DNA of 63,507 bases, from positions 1 to 63,507 of the forward strand of contig JAFVGH010000071.1 in the NCBI GenBank assembly GCA_017475045.1, in the 5' to 3' direction. The notes beneath the pieces are model-generated. The model did no database searches, was not told the DNA's origin, and saw only the letters and a list, made by a program, of their open reading frames with translations. The translations under genes and the position numbers were made by a program. The first letter of the stretch is position 1. Each line of letters opens with the position of its first letter. The stretch comes from Fibrobacter sp. (GTDB taxonomy: Bacteria; Fibrobacterota; Fibrobacteria; Fibrobacterales; Fibrobacteraceae). Below, piece after piece: positions 40,394-50,268 of this stretch.

Positions 40394-41539
40394 ATGAAAA
40401 ACGTTGTTCTTCTGGGCGCTACCGGTTCTATCGGAACTTCTAGTGTCGATGTGATTTTACAGCATTCCGATATTTTCAATCTTTACGCCGTGGCAGCAAA
40501 CAGCAGCGTGGCGAAGGTGGCCGAAATCGTGCGCAAGTTCAAGGTGGAACGTGTGTGCATGTTCGACCCGAATGCGGCAAAGGAACTTGAAAAGGAGCTG
40601 GGCATGCCTGTGCTCGCCGGCATGGAAGGCCTGTGCGAACTGGCTGCCGACCCCAAGGCCGACATCATCATCAACGCTCTGATGGGTGCCGTAGGCTGCC
40701 TTCCGACCATTACCGCTATTGAACACGGAAAGCACGTGGCCCTTGCCAACAAGGAGACCATGGTCATGGCGGGTCCTGTCATTTGGGACAAGCTTGCCGA
40801 GAACCCCAAGTCTTTCATTACGCCTATCGATTCCGAGCACAGCGCCATTTTCCAGTGCCTCTCGGGCCGCCCCGAAAAAGAGGTGGAATTTTTGGAAATT
40901 ACCGCTTCGGGTGGACCTTTCCGTGAATGGCCCATCGAGAAGTTCGAAAGCATTACCGTGGCCGACGCCCTGAATCACCCCGTGTGGAGCATGGGCAAGA
41001 AGATAACCATCGATTCTGCCTCTATGATGAACAAGGGCCTGGAAGTTCTGGAGGCACACTTCCTGTTCCATATTCCCTATGAGCAAATCAAGGTAGTAGT
41101 GCATCCGCAGTCCATGGTGCATTCACTGGTGCAGTTCCGGGATGGCTCCCTCATGGCCCAGCTGGGTGCTCCTGATATGCGTATCCCTATCCAGGTGGCC
41201 CTTACCTGGCCCGACCGCTTGCCTCTCGAGACCAAGCGTCTGGATTTGCCGACTTTGGCAAAGCTCACCTTCTTTGAGCCGGACTTCAACAAGTTCCGCT
41301 GTCTTGCCTTGGCCTTTGAGGCCGGACGTCGTGGCGGTATTGTTCCTGCTATGATGAATGCGGCCAACGAGGTTCTGGTGGACGCTTTCCTCAAGGGGAA
41401 CCTGAAGTTCACCGATATCCCGAAGCATGTGGAAGCCATCATGAAGGGAGCTCCGACGGTGACTGGCCACCTGACCCTGGATCAGGTTCTCGAAGCCGAT
41501 GCCGAAGCCCGCAAGCTGACCGCTGCGCTTATTAAGTAA
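40394..41539 (+). CDS. dxr: 1-deoxy-D-xylulose-5-phosphate reductoisomerase
   Basis: The start is ATG 40394 behind agagg; the longer TTG frame at 40373 is not used. The 381-residue product has the NADPH-binding start VVLLGATGSIGTSSVDVI, then INALMGAVGCLPTITAIEHGKHVALANKETMVM, PIDSEHSAIFQCLSG, and ITASGGPFREWPIEKF with metal and substrate residues, and the later KKITIDSASMMNKGLEV. It makes MEP, the first committed compound of the isoprenoid pathway feeding UppS. The pyrH-frr-uppS-cdsA-dxr order is widespread in bacteria. Length is normal. Confidence 0.96.
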   Translation: MKNVVLLGATGSIGTSSVDVILQHSDIFNLYAVAANSSVAKVAEIVRKFKVERVCMFDPNAAKELEKELGMPVLAGMEGLCELAADPKADIIINALMGAVGCLPTITAIEHGKHVALANKETMVMAGPVIWDKLAENPKSFITPIDSEHSAIFQCLSGRPEKEVEFLEITASGGPFREWPIEKFESITVADALNHPVWSMGKKITIDSASMMNKGLEVLEAHFLFHIPYEQIKVVVHPQSMVHSLVQFRDGSLMAQLGAPDMRIPIQVALTWPDRLPLETKRLDLPTLAKLTFFEPDFNKFRCLALAFEAGRRGGIVPAMMNAANEVLVDAFLKGNLKFTDIPKHVEAIMKGAPTVTGHLTLDQVLEADAEARKLTAALIK

Positions 41540-41674
41540 GCTTTTCGTTATAATATAGGCCAATAAATAAATCAAAAAAACGGCACAATGGATACACCCG
41601 TATCCGAATTTGCTGCTGTCGAGGGTCTTTTTCTCCTTTTTTGAAGGTATATTAGAAGAAAAAGGAGTTGCCCT

Positions 41675-43534
41675 ATGATCAAATTCGGCCTGAAGCAGTA
41701 CATTCCCATTGCTAGCCTTTCGTTGCTTTCTTTTGCGACCGCGTCGAGCGCAGCGACCGCCTATATTAACCAGGTGGGTTACCGTACCGGAGATGTTAAG
41801 GAATTTGCATTGTTTGAAGGTTCCGGCGATGTGGAATTTGTCGATGCGAATGGCACGAGCGTCTTGAAGGTCTCTCCGGGTTCTGAGTCTACATGGGCTC
41901 CTAGCGGTCAGGCGGTGAAATTGGTGAATTTCACGGACTTGAAAGATCCGGGTACATATTCTATCAAGGTTGGCGGGGAGGTTCTCCGCTCTGATTTGAA
42001 GGTTGCCAAGAGCCCCTACGAAGATGTGGTCAAGGCTTCTCTCAAGTGGTTCTATTATCAACGCGCCTCTATGGCCCTGGAAGAAACCTATGCGGGTCAG
42101 TGGAAACGAAGCGCCGGTCATACCAACGCTACTGTGCAACTTCATAGTTCTACAGGTGAATCGGGCACGATTACTTCGTCAAAGGGATGGTACGATGCAG
42201 GCGATTATGGCCGCTATATCGTAAATTCTGGTATTTCTACCTATACGCTTCTTTCGCTTTACGAACATTTTCCCGATTATTTCAAATCCCTCAAGTGGAA
42301 TATTCCTGCCGAAGGTTCGCTTCCCGATTTGCTCGCTGAAATTAAGTGGAACCTGGACTGGATGCTTTCCATGCAGGCTTCCGATGGCGGCGTTTATCAC
42401 AAGTTGTCATCTCTTGGGTTCCCTGGGGATGTGATGCCGGCCAGTGATAAGTCTACCCTCTATGTCATAGGAAAGGGGTCTGCGGCTACTTTTGATTTTG
42501 CTGGAGTTATGGCTGTCGCTGCTCGCGTTTACAAACCCTTTGACGCAGAGTATGCAAAGAAGTGTTTGGAGGCTGCCAAAAAGGCTTATGCTTGGGGTAA
42601 GGAAAATCCCAGCGAGTCTTACAGTAACCCTTCTGATGTTTCAACGGGTGAATATGGGGACCGCCATCTTTCTGACGAAAAAAAGTTTGCGAGTGCGGAA
42701 CTTTTTGTCACGACCGGAGATTCGACATATAAAGTCACCGGTGCGACAAGAGACGTTCCAAACTGGGGTGATGTTTCTGGCCTGGCGACATACAGCATGG
42801 CTATCCATGAAAAGGTATTTGGAACCGCGGCAAAGCCGGCAAAGGATAGCCTGCTCAAGACAGCAGACGAGTTCGTTGCCCGTACAGCTAAAGGATTTGG
42901 CGTGGTGATGGCAAGCGATGACTTTGTGTGGGGTTCCAATGCCGTTGCTGCTAATCAGGGTGTCTGGCTCTTGCATGCGTACTACCTGACGGGCGAGAAG
43001 AAGTACTACGAGGCTGCCGTGAGGGTTTTGGATTACCTGTTGGGCAAGAATCCTCTCGATATGTCTTTTGTAACCGGGTATGGTACAAAAAGCCCCAAAT
43101 TGCCGCACCATCGTCCGAGTACTGCCGACAAGATTGCGGCCCCTATTCCTGGAATGCTTGTGGGTGGCCCGCAGCCGGGAGGCGAAGATATCGGCACTGA
43201 TTCTTGGTCTTGTCAGGAGTACAGGACTGGGCAGCCGGCGACCTCTTATACGGATGCCCGTTGTAGCTATGCGACCAACGAAGTGGCCATCAACTGGAAT
43301 GCACCCCTTGCTTACCTTGCCGGAGCCATTGAGGCCCTTGCGGCAGGAAACAAGCCTAAATTCGATGTAGTGCCCATGTCTTCGGATGATACTGATGATG
43401 CTACGGCCATTCGCCCTGCTGTCCAGCGTGGCGGAAATGTGGAGTCTGCTCCCCGTCTGCGTTTTGGCGACCAGATGCTCTATGTGGAAAAGAACGGCAA
43501 GCGCTTTGACCTGAAGGGACATAGACTGCACTAG
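41675..43534 (+). CDS. Secreted glycoside hydrolase family 9 endoglucanase-like cellulase
   Basis: The 619-residue product has a signal peptide (residues 1 to about 26), an Ig-like domain (about 27-115: AYINQVGYRTGDVKEFALF) of the CelD N-terminal type, and a GH9 (alpha/alpha)6 catalytic domain. The catalytic base region is GWYDAGDYGRY (Asp174 and Asp177), the VTGYGTKSPKLPHHRPS motif carries the substrate-binding His and Arg, and the catalytic acid Glu536 is in ATNEVAINWNAPL. The C-terminus is short and basic (YVEKNGKRFDLKGHRLH). It should hydrolyse cellulose outside the cell. A strong ribosome site (aaaaggag) precedes the ATG. Confidence 0.93.
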   Translation: MIKFGLKQYIPIASLSLLSFATASSAATAYINQVGYRTGDVKEFALFEGSGDVEFVDANGTSVLKVSPGSESTWAPSGQAVKLVNFTDLKDPGTYSIKVGGEVLRSDLKVAKSPYEDVVKASLKWFYYQRASMALEETYAGQWKRSAGHTNATVQLHSSTGESGTITSSKGWYDAGDYGRYIVNSGISTYTLLSLYEHFPDYFKSLKWNIPAEGSLPDLLAEIKWNLDWMLSMQASDGGVYHKLSSLGFPGDVMPASDKSTLYVIGKGSAATFDFAGVMAVAARVYKPFDAEYAKKCLEAAKKAYAWGKENPSESYSNPSDVSTGEYGDRHLSDEKKFASAELFVTTGDSTYKVTGATRDVPNWGDVSGLATYSMAIHEKVFGTAAKPAKDSLLKTADEFVARTAKGFGVVMASDDFVWGSNAVAANQGVWLLHAYYLTGEKKYYEAAVRVLDYLLGKNPLDMSFVTGYGTKSPKLPHHRPSTADKIAAPIPGMLVGGPQPGGEDIGTDSWSCQEYRTGQPATSYTDARCSYATNEVAINWNAPLAYLAGAIEALAAGNKPKFDVVPMSSDDTDDATAIRPAVQRGGNVESAPRLRFGDQMLYVEKNGKRFDLKGHRLH

Positions 43535-43556
43535 AACGAACAATGTTTGCGTGATC

Positions 43557-43593
43557 GTCATGGCGGTTCCGGATCAAGTTCGGAACGGCCATC
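43557..43593 (+). terminator. GTCAT...ATC palindrome (copy 3) acting as terminator
   Basis: The frame GTCAT...ATC encloses a long stem (atggcggttccg/cggaacggccat, one mismatch), followed by ctttttat. It lies just after the cellulase stop codon and before rseP. The T-run suggests a real terminator use. Confidence 0.65.
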
Positions 43594-43617
43594 TTTTTAT
43601 TTCTACATTTGAATTCA

Positions 43618-44997
43618 ATGGAATCTATCCTCAGCAATATCTTGATGTTTGTGCTGGGCCTTGTGGGGCTCAGTTTTTTGGTGACCATTCACGAGCTTGG
43701 TCATTTTTTGGTAGCCAAGTGGAACAACGTCAAGGTGAACACTTTTAGCATTGGCTTTGGCAAGAAGCTTATCAAGTTCCGCCATGGCGAAACGGAATAC
43801 TGTATTTCGGCTATACCTTTTGGCGGTTACGTGGCCATGGCGGGGGAAAACCCGGACAAGCTTAAGGAGGGCCAGGTCCCTGACGAGCGGGATTTTGTGG
43901 CGAAGTCTGTGGGAGCCCGCGCGGCCATCGCCTTTGCGGGCCCCTTCATCAACATTGTATTTGCCTTTGTACTCCTGATGGTCCTCTACATGGTGGGCGT
44001 TCAGGAACCCGACAACAAGAATCTGATTGTGGGCTTTGTGGCGGGGGATTCCTCGGCTGAAATTGCAGGAATCATGCCTGGCGATACCATTACCGCCATG
44101 AATGACGAGCCGACCCAGGGCTGGGACGATTTCCGTGAAAAAATCGGTGTGAGCCTCGGTGCGGAGGTGGTGTTGGAAGTCCACCGCGGTGGCTTGCCCA
44201 TGAACATTACCGTGGTTCCCCAGGAACTGGTGATTCCGGCTCAGGATTCTACAGGCAAGCCTATCAAGATGGGTATTGGCGATATCGGGATCTATCCTAG
44301 GAACCGGGTCATTGTGCGGCTCCCGCCGGTAGAAGGTTCTGCAGCGGAAAAGGCGGGCATTGCCCAGGGCGATACCATTTTTGAAATTAATGGCGAACAT
44401 GTTTCCCGCTACGAAGAAGTGGTGCGCATTATCGATGGAAGCAAGGGCGAAACCGTGAACGTGACCGTCATTCGCGGGGGAGATACCCTTACTAAACCGC
44501 TTACACCGGCTTATAACGAAGAATACCAGCGTTATATGGTGGGAATCCAGATGGGCTATGTGCTCTTCCATGAAACGAAAACAGTGCGTCGTGGACCTGT
44601 CGATGCATTCACGAAGACTTGTGCTACCAGCTGGAAAATGACCACCAGTATTTTCCGTTATTTCAAGCGCATGTTCCAAGGCCAGGTCAAGGTAGATGCC
44701 TTCTCGGGTCCGGTCTCTATTGTGGCTGTGATGGGCAATGTGTGGATGAGCGGTTTCCAGGATTTTCTGATGCTTCTGGCGCTGATCAGTATCAACCTGG
44801 GCGTAATGAACCTGTTGCCGCTGGCCATTACCGATGGGGGCCTTCTGATGTTCCTTGGGATTGAAAAGCTCCGTGGCAAGCCTCTTTCTACCAAGACCCA
44901 GAGCGTTATCCAGAATGTAGCTGCGGCTTTCTTTATCAGCTTTTTTGTGTTTATCACGATTCTCGATTTCAGCAAGCTTTCGCTGTTTCTGAAATAA
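43618..44997 (+). CDS. rseP: RseP-type site-2 intramembrane metalloprotease
   Basis: From ATG 43618 the product is 459 residues. The zinc motif HELGH is at 25-29 (FLVTIHELGHFLVAKW), followed by the FSIGFGKKLIKF and EYCISAIPFGGYVAMAGE stretch typical of the family. Two PDZ-like domains lie about 110-310 (GSAAEKAGIAQGDTIFEINGEHVS). The C-terminal helix pair carries NLLPLAITDGGLLMFLGIEKLRGKPL, the second zinc motif (the family's NxxPxxxxDG). RseP cleaves membrane anchors such as anti-sigma factors in the envelope-stress pathway. It lies near dxr, as in many bacteria, but a cellulase gene is inserted between them. Confidence 0.93.
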   Translation: MESILSNILMFVLGLVGLSFLVTIHELGHFLVAKWNNVKVNTFSIGFGKKLIKFRHGETEYCISAIPFGGYVAMAGENPDKLKEGQVPDERDFVAKSVGARAAIAFAGPFINIVFAFVLLMVLYMVGVQEPDNKNLIVGFVAGDSSAEIAGIMPGDTITAMNDEPTQGWDDFREKIGVSLGAEVVLEVHRGGLPMNITVVPQELVIPAQDSTGKPIKMGIGDIGIYPRNRVIVRLPPVEGSAAEKAGIAQGDTIFEINGEHVSRYEEVVRIIDGSKGETVNVTVIRGGDTLTKPLTPAYNEEYQRYMVGIQMGYVLFHETKTVRRGPVDAFTKTCATSWKMTTSIFRYFKRMFQGQVKVDAFSGPVSIVAVMGNVWMSGFQDFLMLLALISINLGVMNLLPLAITDGGLLMFLGIEKLRGKPLSTKTQSVIQNVAAAFFISFFVFITILDFSKLSLFLK

Positions 44998-45087
44998 ATA
45001 CAGTCTGACATTTTTGTCATTAGGGCGATGCTATATTTATAGACGGTAATTTAGTGTTGTCCTTGGGCGAATTGTGAAGGGTTCTTA

Positions 45088-46275
45088 ATGAAGTTTATCC
45101 ATACGGCAGACCTGCATATCGGCAAGAGCGTCTGCGAACATTCGATGCTCGACGAACAGAGGTTTATCCTCGCCAGCATTTTGGATGTGGTCAAACGCGA
45201 AAAGCCGGATGCTTTCCTGGTGGCGGGCGATGTTTATGACAAGTCGGTGCCCTCGGCCGAGGCGGTCGCCGTGCTGGACGATTTTCTGGTGCGCCTTTCC
45301 GAGACGGGCACGAAGGTGTTCGTGCTGAGCGGGAATCACGATTCTGCCGAGCGAATTGCCTTTGGTGGACGCCTTATGGCTGGTCGCGGTGTGTACATGT
45401 CGCCGGTTTATAGCGGTGCATTTACGCCTGTAACGCTCAAAGATGAATCGGGCGAGGTAGATGTATGGATGCTTCCCTTTGTGCGCCCTGCGACGGTGCG
45501 TGCCTGTCTTGAAAGCGATGAAGACCGTACTCAGGTAACGGATTATACCTCTGCCATGCGCATGGCGATTGCGCAGATGAAATTGACTGCTAATCGCCGC
45601 AATGTGCTTTTGGCACACCAGTTCGTGACGGGTGCCGAACGGAGTGATTCCGAAGAAAACGTGGGTGGCCTTGACAATGTAGACGCCTCGGTTTTCGAGG
45701 GTTTTGATTACGTGGCGCTCGGGCATATCCATAAACCGCAGAATGTAGCTTGCGATGAGAGCGGTAATGCCCGTGTGCGTTACAGCGGGACGCCTCTCAA
45801 GTATTCCTTGTCAGAGGCTAGCCACAAGAAGTCTTTAACGGTTATAGAGCTAGGCGTGAAGGCGAAAACCGGGCTTGCCGATATTGATGTGCGCGAGATT
45901 CCCTTGACGCCGGAACATGACGTGCGCGAAATCCGCGGGACTTTCGCGGAGGTTGTTTCGCCGGAATTCCAGCGCAAGCAACTGGCCGATGGATTCAAGC
46001 TCGACGATTACGTTTACGTAAAGCTTACGGACGAAAACGACGTGCCCGATGCAGCCTTAAAGTTGCGCGGCATTTACCCGAACATGATGATGCTCGATTA
46101 CGACAACGAGCGTACCCGCAATCAAAAGATTGTGGTTGGTGAAGGCAAGGTGGATCAGAAAACACCGATGCAGTTATTCGGGGAATTCTTTAGCGACATG
46201 ACCAAGCGCGAACTGAACGAAGAAGAAAGCGAATTCGTGCGCGACATGATCGAAAGCATTTGGGAGGAAAAATGA
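45088..46275 (+). CDS. sbcD: Exonuclease SbcD (Mre11 homologue)
   Basis: The 395-residue product has the calcineurin-like phosphoesterase motifs in order: IHTADLHIGKSV, LVAGDVYDKSVPSAE, VLSGNHDSAER, and VLLAHQFV ... FDYVALGHIHKPQ, each contributing metal ligands. SbcD is the nuclease partner of the SbcC ATPase and cuts hairpins and blocked DNA ends. Its end overlaps the sbcC start by 4 bases (ATGA). Lengths and order are normal. Confidence 0.95.
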   Translation: MKFIHTADLHIGKSVCEHSMLDEQRFILASILDVVKREKPDAFLVAGDVYDKSVPSAEAVAVLDDFLVRLSETGTKVFVLSGNHDSAERIAFGGRLMAGRGVYMSPVYSGAFTPVTLKDESGEVDVWMLPFVRPATVRACLESDEDRTQVTDYTSAMRMAIAQMKLTANRRNVLLAHQFVTGAERSDSEENVGGLDNVDASVFEGFDYVALGHIHKPQNVACDESGNARVRYSGTPLKYSLSEASHKKSLTVIELGVKAKTGLADIDVREIPLTPEHDVREIRGTFAEVVSPEFQRKQLADGFKLDDYVYVKLTDENDVPDAALKLRGIYPNMMMLDYDNERTRNQKIVVGEGKVDQKTPMQLFGEFFSDMTKRELNEEESEFVRDMIESIWEEK

Positions 46276-49079
46276 GACCGATTAAGCTTGTGATTTCGGC
46301 CTTCGGCCCTTATGCAGACAGAACTGTCGTTGATTTAGACAAGCTCGGCGTGAGCGGACTTTACTTGATTTCGGGCGATACCGGTGCCGGAAAGACGACG
46401 ATTTTCGATGCGATTACGTATGCCCTGTTCGGGCGTGCGAGTGGCGACAGCCGCGACGATGCAAAATTATTCCGTTGCTTGAATGCAAAGCCTGAAACGA
46501 AGACGGAAGTCGATTTGACATTCATGTATGCGGGGAAGGTTTACCGCATTTGCCGCAATCCAGAATACATGCGCCCGAAAGCCCGCGGCGAAGGCTTTAC
46601 GAAAGAAGCGGCTTCTGTCACGTTCTATTATCCTGAATCTAGCGGCAAGCAGGGGCCTTCGAGCCGTCCGGTAAGCAAGGAAAAGGACGTTGCTGCCGCG
46701 GTGCAAGAAATCATCGGGATTGACCGCGACCAGTTTACCAAAATCGCAATGATCGCTCAGGGCGATTTCATGAAGGTGCTGCTGTCATCGACTGATGAAC
46801 GCAAGAAGATTTTCCGCAAGATTTTCAAGACAGACAAGTTCAACGCCTTGCAAGATGCTCTCAAGAAGCGAGCCTCTGAAATGGATAAACTTTGCAGTGA
46901 TAGCGAATCAACTGCATGCACGATGGTTGAACAAATCCAGTGTGGCGAAGAATCTACCAAGTTGGTGGATTTGGAGCAGCTAAAGAATTTGGCAGCCCAA
47001 AGGCAGGTTGCAGACTGGCAGGGCGTTTGCGATTTGATACAGGCCGTTATTACCGAAGATGGCGAATCTCAGAAAAAGTTGCAGCTCGCTCTTGATGAAA
47101 GTGAAAAGCGCCTTGCCGATATGGACAAGGAACTTGGTCGCGCGCAGGGCATCGAAAAGACTCGCGATGCGCTCAAGAAGGCTGGCGAAGAGCTTGAAAA
47201 AATTCTGCCGACGCTCAATCCGCTGAAAGAAGCGAAACATGCCGCCGAAAGTAAGCAGCCGGAACGCGATAGCTTGCAAGAACGCATTACGACGCTCAAG
47301 AATTCGCTTCCGGAATACGACAAACTGGAATCGTGCCATACACAGGCGAAACAGAAAGAGGGCGAGATTAAGGGCCTCGAGACAAAGCTGAAAGCGAACC
47401 GGGATTCCGTAGACAACCTTAAGGCGACAATTACAAGCCTTGAAGATGAATCAGTGACCTTGGGCGATGCTGGAACCAAGAAACAGGAACTGACTGCACA
47501 AAGTGATAAACTTTCGACAAGGCAAAACGACTTGCAGAAAGTGGGCCGGAATGTCAAGGAATTGTCTACGCTGAGCGAGTTTTTTGAAAAGGCGAAGAAA
47601 GCGTACCTTGCAGCCGATAGCGACTATCGGAAAATCAGTGAAGATTACGAAGCGAAGAATCGCGCCTTCTTGAATGAACAGGCGGGAATCATTGCTGAAA
47701 CTTTGGTGGAAAACGAACCTTGCCCGGTATGTGGCTCTACAAGCCATCCGCATAAGGCTTGCAAGTCGGTAGAGGCTCCAAGTCAGGCTGAATTGGAACG
47801 GCTCAAAGGTGTTATGGCTGCTGCCGAAAGTACACGCTCAGAAAAAAGCGAAGCCGCTTCGCAGGCAAAGGGCCAGTTCGAAGAAAAGCAATTGGCGGTG
47901 CAGTCGTTGGTGCAGGAACTTTTTGGCGAGTGCTCTCTGGATGAGGCCCGCGAACGCGGTAATACGGAATATGCCGAAAACCGCGACAAGATGACTGCGC
48001 TTACTTTGGCCATATCCAAGGAAGAAGAGCGTGAAAAACGAAAGGCTTTCCTGGAAAAGAATATTCCGGAAAAGCGTGATGAATTGGAGAAGTTGCAAAC
48101 TTCATCGACTGAACTTGAAAAACAGATTTCGGGATTGAAAGCCGAAGTGCAATCTTGCACAGTGGCGGCAGAAGAGCTTTCGAAAAAGCTTGCCTTTGAA
48201 AGCAAGGTGGCCGCCGAAAAGCATATTCGTGAAACGCAGACCGCGCTTGAAAGCTCCAAGCGCGAACTGGAAAAGGCGGCAACCGCATTCACTGAATGCG
48301 AAAAGCGGGTGAACGAATTGAATGCAGGCAAGGCAACGCTTGCATCTCAGCTGGAAGGCGCTCCGGAATATGACCTTGCTGCATTGCAGGCGGGCCGTAA
48401 TCAGGCCGCCGAGGCGCACAATGCGCTTGCGCATTCGCAGAATGAAGTTTCTGCCCGTCTTGCCCAGAACAAGCGTTACTTGGAACAGATCGGCAAGACG
48501 GTGGGCGCCCTCGGTGAACAGCTCCGCAAGCGTGCCTGGATCAGGAATCTGTCCGATACTGCAAACGGTGGACTTTCGGGCCAGGGTAAGGTGATGCTTG
48601 AAACCTACGTGCAGGCGTCTTACTTTGACCGCATCGTGAGTCGCGCAAACATTCGCTTCCGCATTCTTTCTAACGGCCAGTACGAACTGGTTCGCCGTAT
48701 CGAGGCAGCTAATAACAGGAGCCAGAGCGGCCTCGATTTGAACGTGCTCGACCATTCCAGCGGCAAACAGCGCGAAGTCAAGACGCTCAGTGGTGGAGAA
48801 AGCTTCTTGGCATCGCTATCGCTTGCGCTGGGCCTTGCCGACGAAGTGCAGAGTTCTGCCGGTGGAATCCAGCTCGATACCATGTTCGTGGACGAAGGCT
48901 TCGGCTCGCTGGATGATGAAAGCCTGAAGCTCGCTATCAATACGCTGCAGAGCCTTGCCGGCGAAAACCGCTTGGTAGGCATTATCAGCCATGTGAACGA
49001 GCTCGAACACAAGATTGATAAAATTGTCCGCGTCAAGAAAGACGAAAACAAGATCAGCCGCGTATCAATCGAGGTGTAG
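46272..49079 (+). CDS. sbcC: DNA repair ATPase SbcC (Rad50 homologue)
   Basis: The start is ATG 46272, overlapping the sbcD stop. The 935-residue product has a Walker A (SGDTGAGKTTIFDAI) near residue 35, two long coiled coils (about 190-470 and 500-760), a zinc hook CPVC at Cys484 and Cys487, and the C-terminal signature LSGGESFLASLSLALGLAD with the Walker B FVDEGFGSLDDESL. SbcC opens and closes around DNA ends and drives SbcD. The length is close to the 1000 residues usual in this family, slightly short. It converges with the glycosyltransferase gene. Confidence 0.95.
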   Translation: MRPIKLVISAFGPYADRTVVDLDKLGVSGLYLISGDTGAGKTTIFDAITYALFGRASGDSRDDAKLFRCLNAKPETKTEVDLTFMYAGKVYRICRNPEYMRPKARGEGFTKEAASVTFYYPESSGKQGPSSRPVSKEKDVAAAVQEIIGIDRDQFTKIAMIAQGDFMKVLLSSTDERKKIFRKIFKTDKFNALQDALKKRASEMDKLCSDSESTACTMVEQIQCGEESTKLVDLEQLKNLAAQRQVADWQGVCDLIQAVITEDGESQKKLQLALDESEKRLADMDKELGRAQGIEKTRDALKKAGEELEKILPTLNPLKEAKHAAESKQPERDSLQERITTLKNSLPEYDKLESCHTQAKQKEGEIKGLETKLKANRDSVDNLKATITSLEDESVTLGDAGTKKQELTAQSDKLSTRQNDLQKVGRNVKELSTLSEFFEKAKKAYLAADSDYRKISEDYEAKNRAFLNEQAGIIAETLVENEPCPVCGSTSHPHKACKSVEAPSQAELERLKGVMAAAESTRSEKSEAASQAKGQFEEKQLAVQSLVQELFGECSLDEARERGNTEYAENRDKMTALTLAISKEEEREKRKAFLEKNIPEKRDELEKLQTSSTELEKQISGLKAEVQSCTVAAEELSKKLAFESKVAAEKHIRETQTALESSKRELEKAATAFTECEKRVNELNAGKATLASQLEGAPEYDLAALQAGRNQAAEAHNALAHSQNEVSARLAQNKRYLEQIGKTVGALGEQLRKRAWIRNLSDTANGGLSGQGKVMLETYVQASYFDRIVSRANIRFRILSNGQYELVRRIEAANNRSQSGLDLNVLDHSSGKQREVKTLSGGESFLASLSLALGLADEVQSSAGGIQLDTMFVDEGFGSLDDESLKLAINTLQSLAGENRLVGIISHVNELEHKIDKIVRVKKDENKISRVSIEV

Positions 49080-50267
49080 TTATTTTTTCAGGCACTTGCT
49101 GTATGCCTGAATCTGTCGCTCGATAATCTTATCCCAGCTGAAGCATTCGGCAATGCGTTTTTCGGCGCCGGCGAGTAAGTCCCTTACGAGTCCGGCGTCC
49201 GAAGCCAGCTTCTTGAAGGCGTTTGCAAGGGCTTCCGGGTCCTTTTCAGGGACCAGGATGCCCGAGACGCCGTCTACGACCACGTCGGGGATTCCACCGA
49301 CGTTGCTTGCGACCACAGGGAGCCCAAGTTCCATGGCTTCGATGAGCACCACGCCAAGACCTTCGGTGTCTCCCTTGCTGTCGACGATGGCGGGGAGCGT
49401 AAAGACGTTGGCTGTGCGGTATTCGCCTGCGAGAGCCTCCGGTGAAAGCTTGCCGGTGAAAATGATTTCTGCAGATTCTGGAGCCGTGATGGCCGCTTGC
49501 TTCTTCAGTTCTTCTGTCAGGTCGCCCACACCGACGATGCGGATTTCGAATTGGTCCCTGGGCAGGTGCTTGGCGGCCTCGATGAGGTAGCAGATGCCCT
49601 TACGCTCGATGTGGCGCCCTACGAACAGGATTCTGAACTTGCCGTTTACGGCATGCGGTTCGGTATTTCCCGCACCCTTTTCTAGAGTCGTTCCGTACGG
49701 ACTCCACTCCACATTCACATTACGTATAGCCTTGATCTTGCCGGCGGTGAAGCTGGAGTTAGCGAAAACGGCCTGAGCTTGCCCGATGGCAAATTTCAGC
49801 AACGGACGGACCCATTTCTTCTTGCGGATAAGCAGGAGCTCTGCTCCGTGGAAGTTCAGGACCAGTGGAATACGGAAAAGTTTGGCGGCCCCCAGTGCGA
49901 TATAGGCGTGAGGGAAGGGCCAGTGGGCATGGATAATATCGGGCCGCCACTTGCGGCAGATGCCAAGGCACTTGAAAAATCCGCTGATGATGTAGGGGAT
50001 GGCCAGGAGCTGCAGCCAGGGCTTGCTCGCCATCTTGCTTGGGGCTCCTTCTTCGTGGGTGAGCATTTCTAGGCTGGCGGGGGCATAGCGGAAACGGTTC
50101 ACCCTGGTGCCGTCAATTTCGTGGGATTTCAAGCCCTTGTAAGCCGGGGCAAGGACCTGCACCTGGACACCCGCTTTTTTTAAGTGGGCGATGGAAGTGC
50201 GCAACCAGGGAACTTCGGCGTCTTCGTGGAACCGTGGGTATACGGAGCCTATGACCAGGACTTTCAT
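49080..50267 (-). CDS. Glycosyltransferase family 4
   Basis: The 395-residue product is a GT-B fold enzyme: MKVLVIGSVYPRFHEDAEVPWLRT at the start, VHAHWPFPHA-like IIHAHWPFPHAYIALG, and the donor-binding end RILFVGRHIERKGICYLIEAA ... VLIEAMELGLPVVASNVGGIPDVVVDG. These retaining transferases move sugars from nucleotide donors, often in LPS, capsule or glycolipid synthesis. The acceptor is not shown. It follows a small GGDEF-like ORF by one base, so they are probably cotranscribed, on the opposite strand from sbcDC. Confidence 0.9.
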   Translation of the reverse strand: MKVLVIGSVYPRFHEDAEVPWLRTSIAHLKKAGVQVQVLAPAYKGLKSHEIDGTRVNRFRYAPASLEMLTHEEGAPSKMASKPWLQLLAIPYIISGFFKCLGICRKWRPDIIHAHWPFPHAYIALGAAKLFRIPLVLNFHGAELLLIRKKKWVRPLLKFAIGQAQAVFANSSFTAGKIKAIRNVNVEWSPYGTTLEKGAGNTEPHAVNGKFRILFVGRHIERKGICYLIEAAKHLPRDQFEIRIVGVGDLTEELKKQAAITAPESAEIIFTGKLSPEALAGEYRTANVFTLPAIVDSKGDTEGLGVVLIEAMELGLPVVASNVGGIPDVVVDGVSGILVPEKDPEALANAFKKLASDAGLVRDLLAGAEKRIAECFSWDKIIERQIQAYSKCLKK

Positions 50268-50268
50268 C

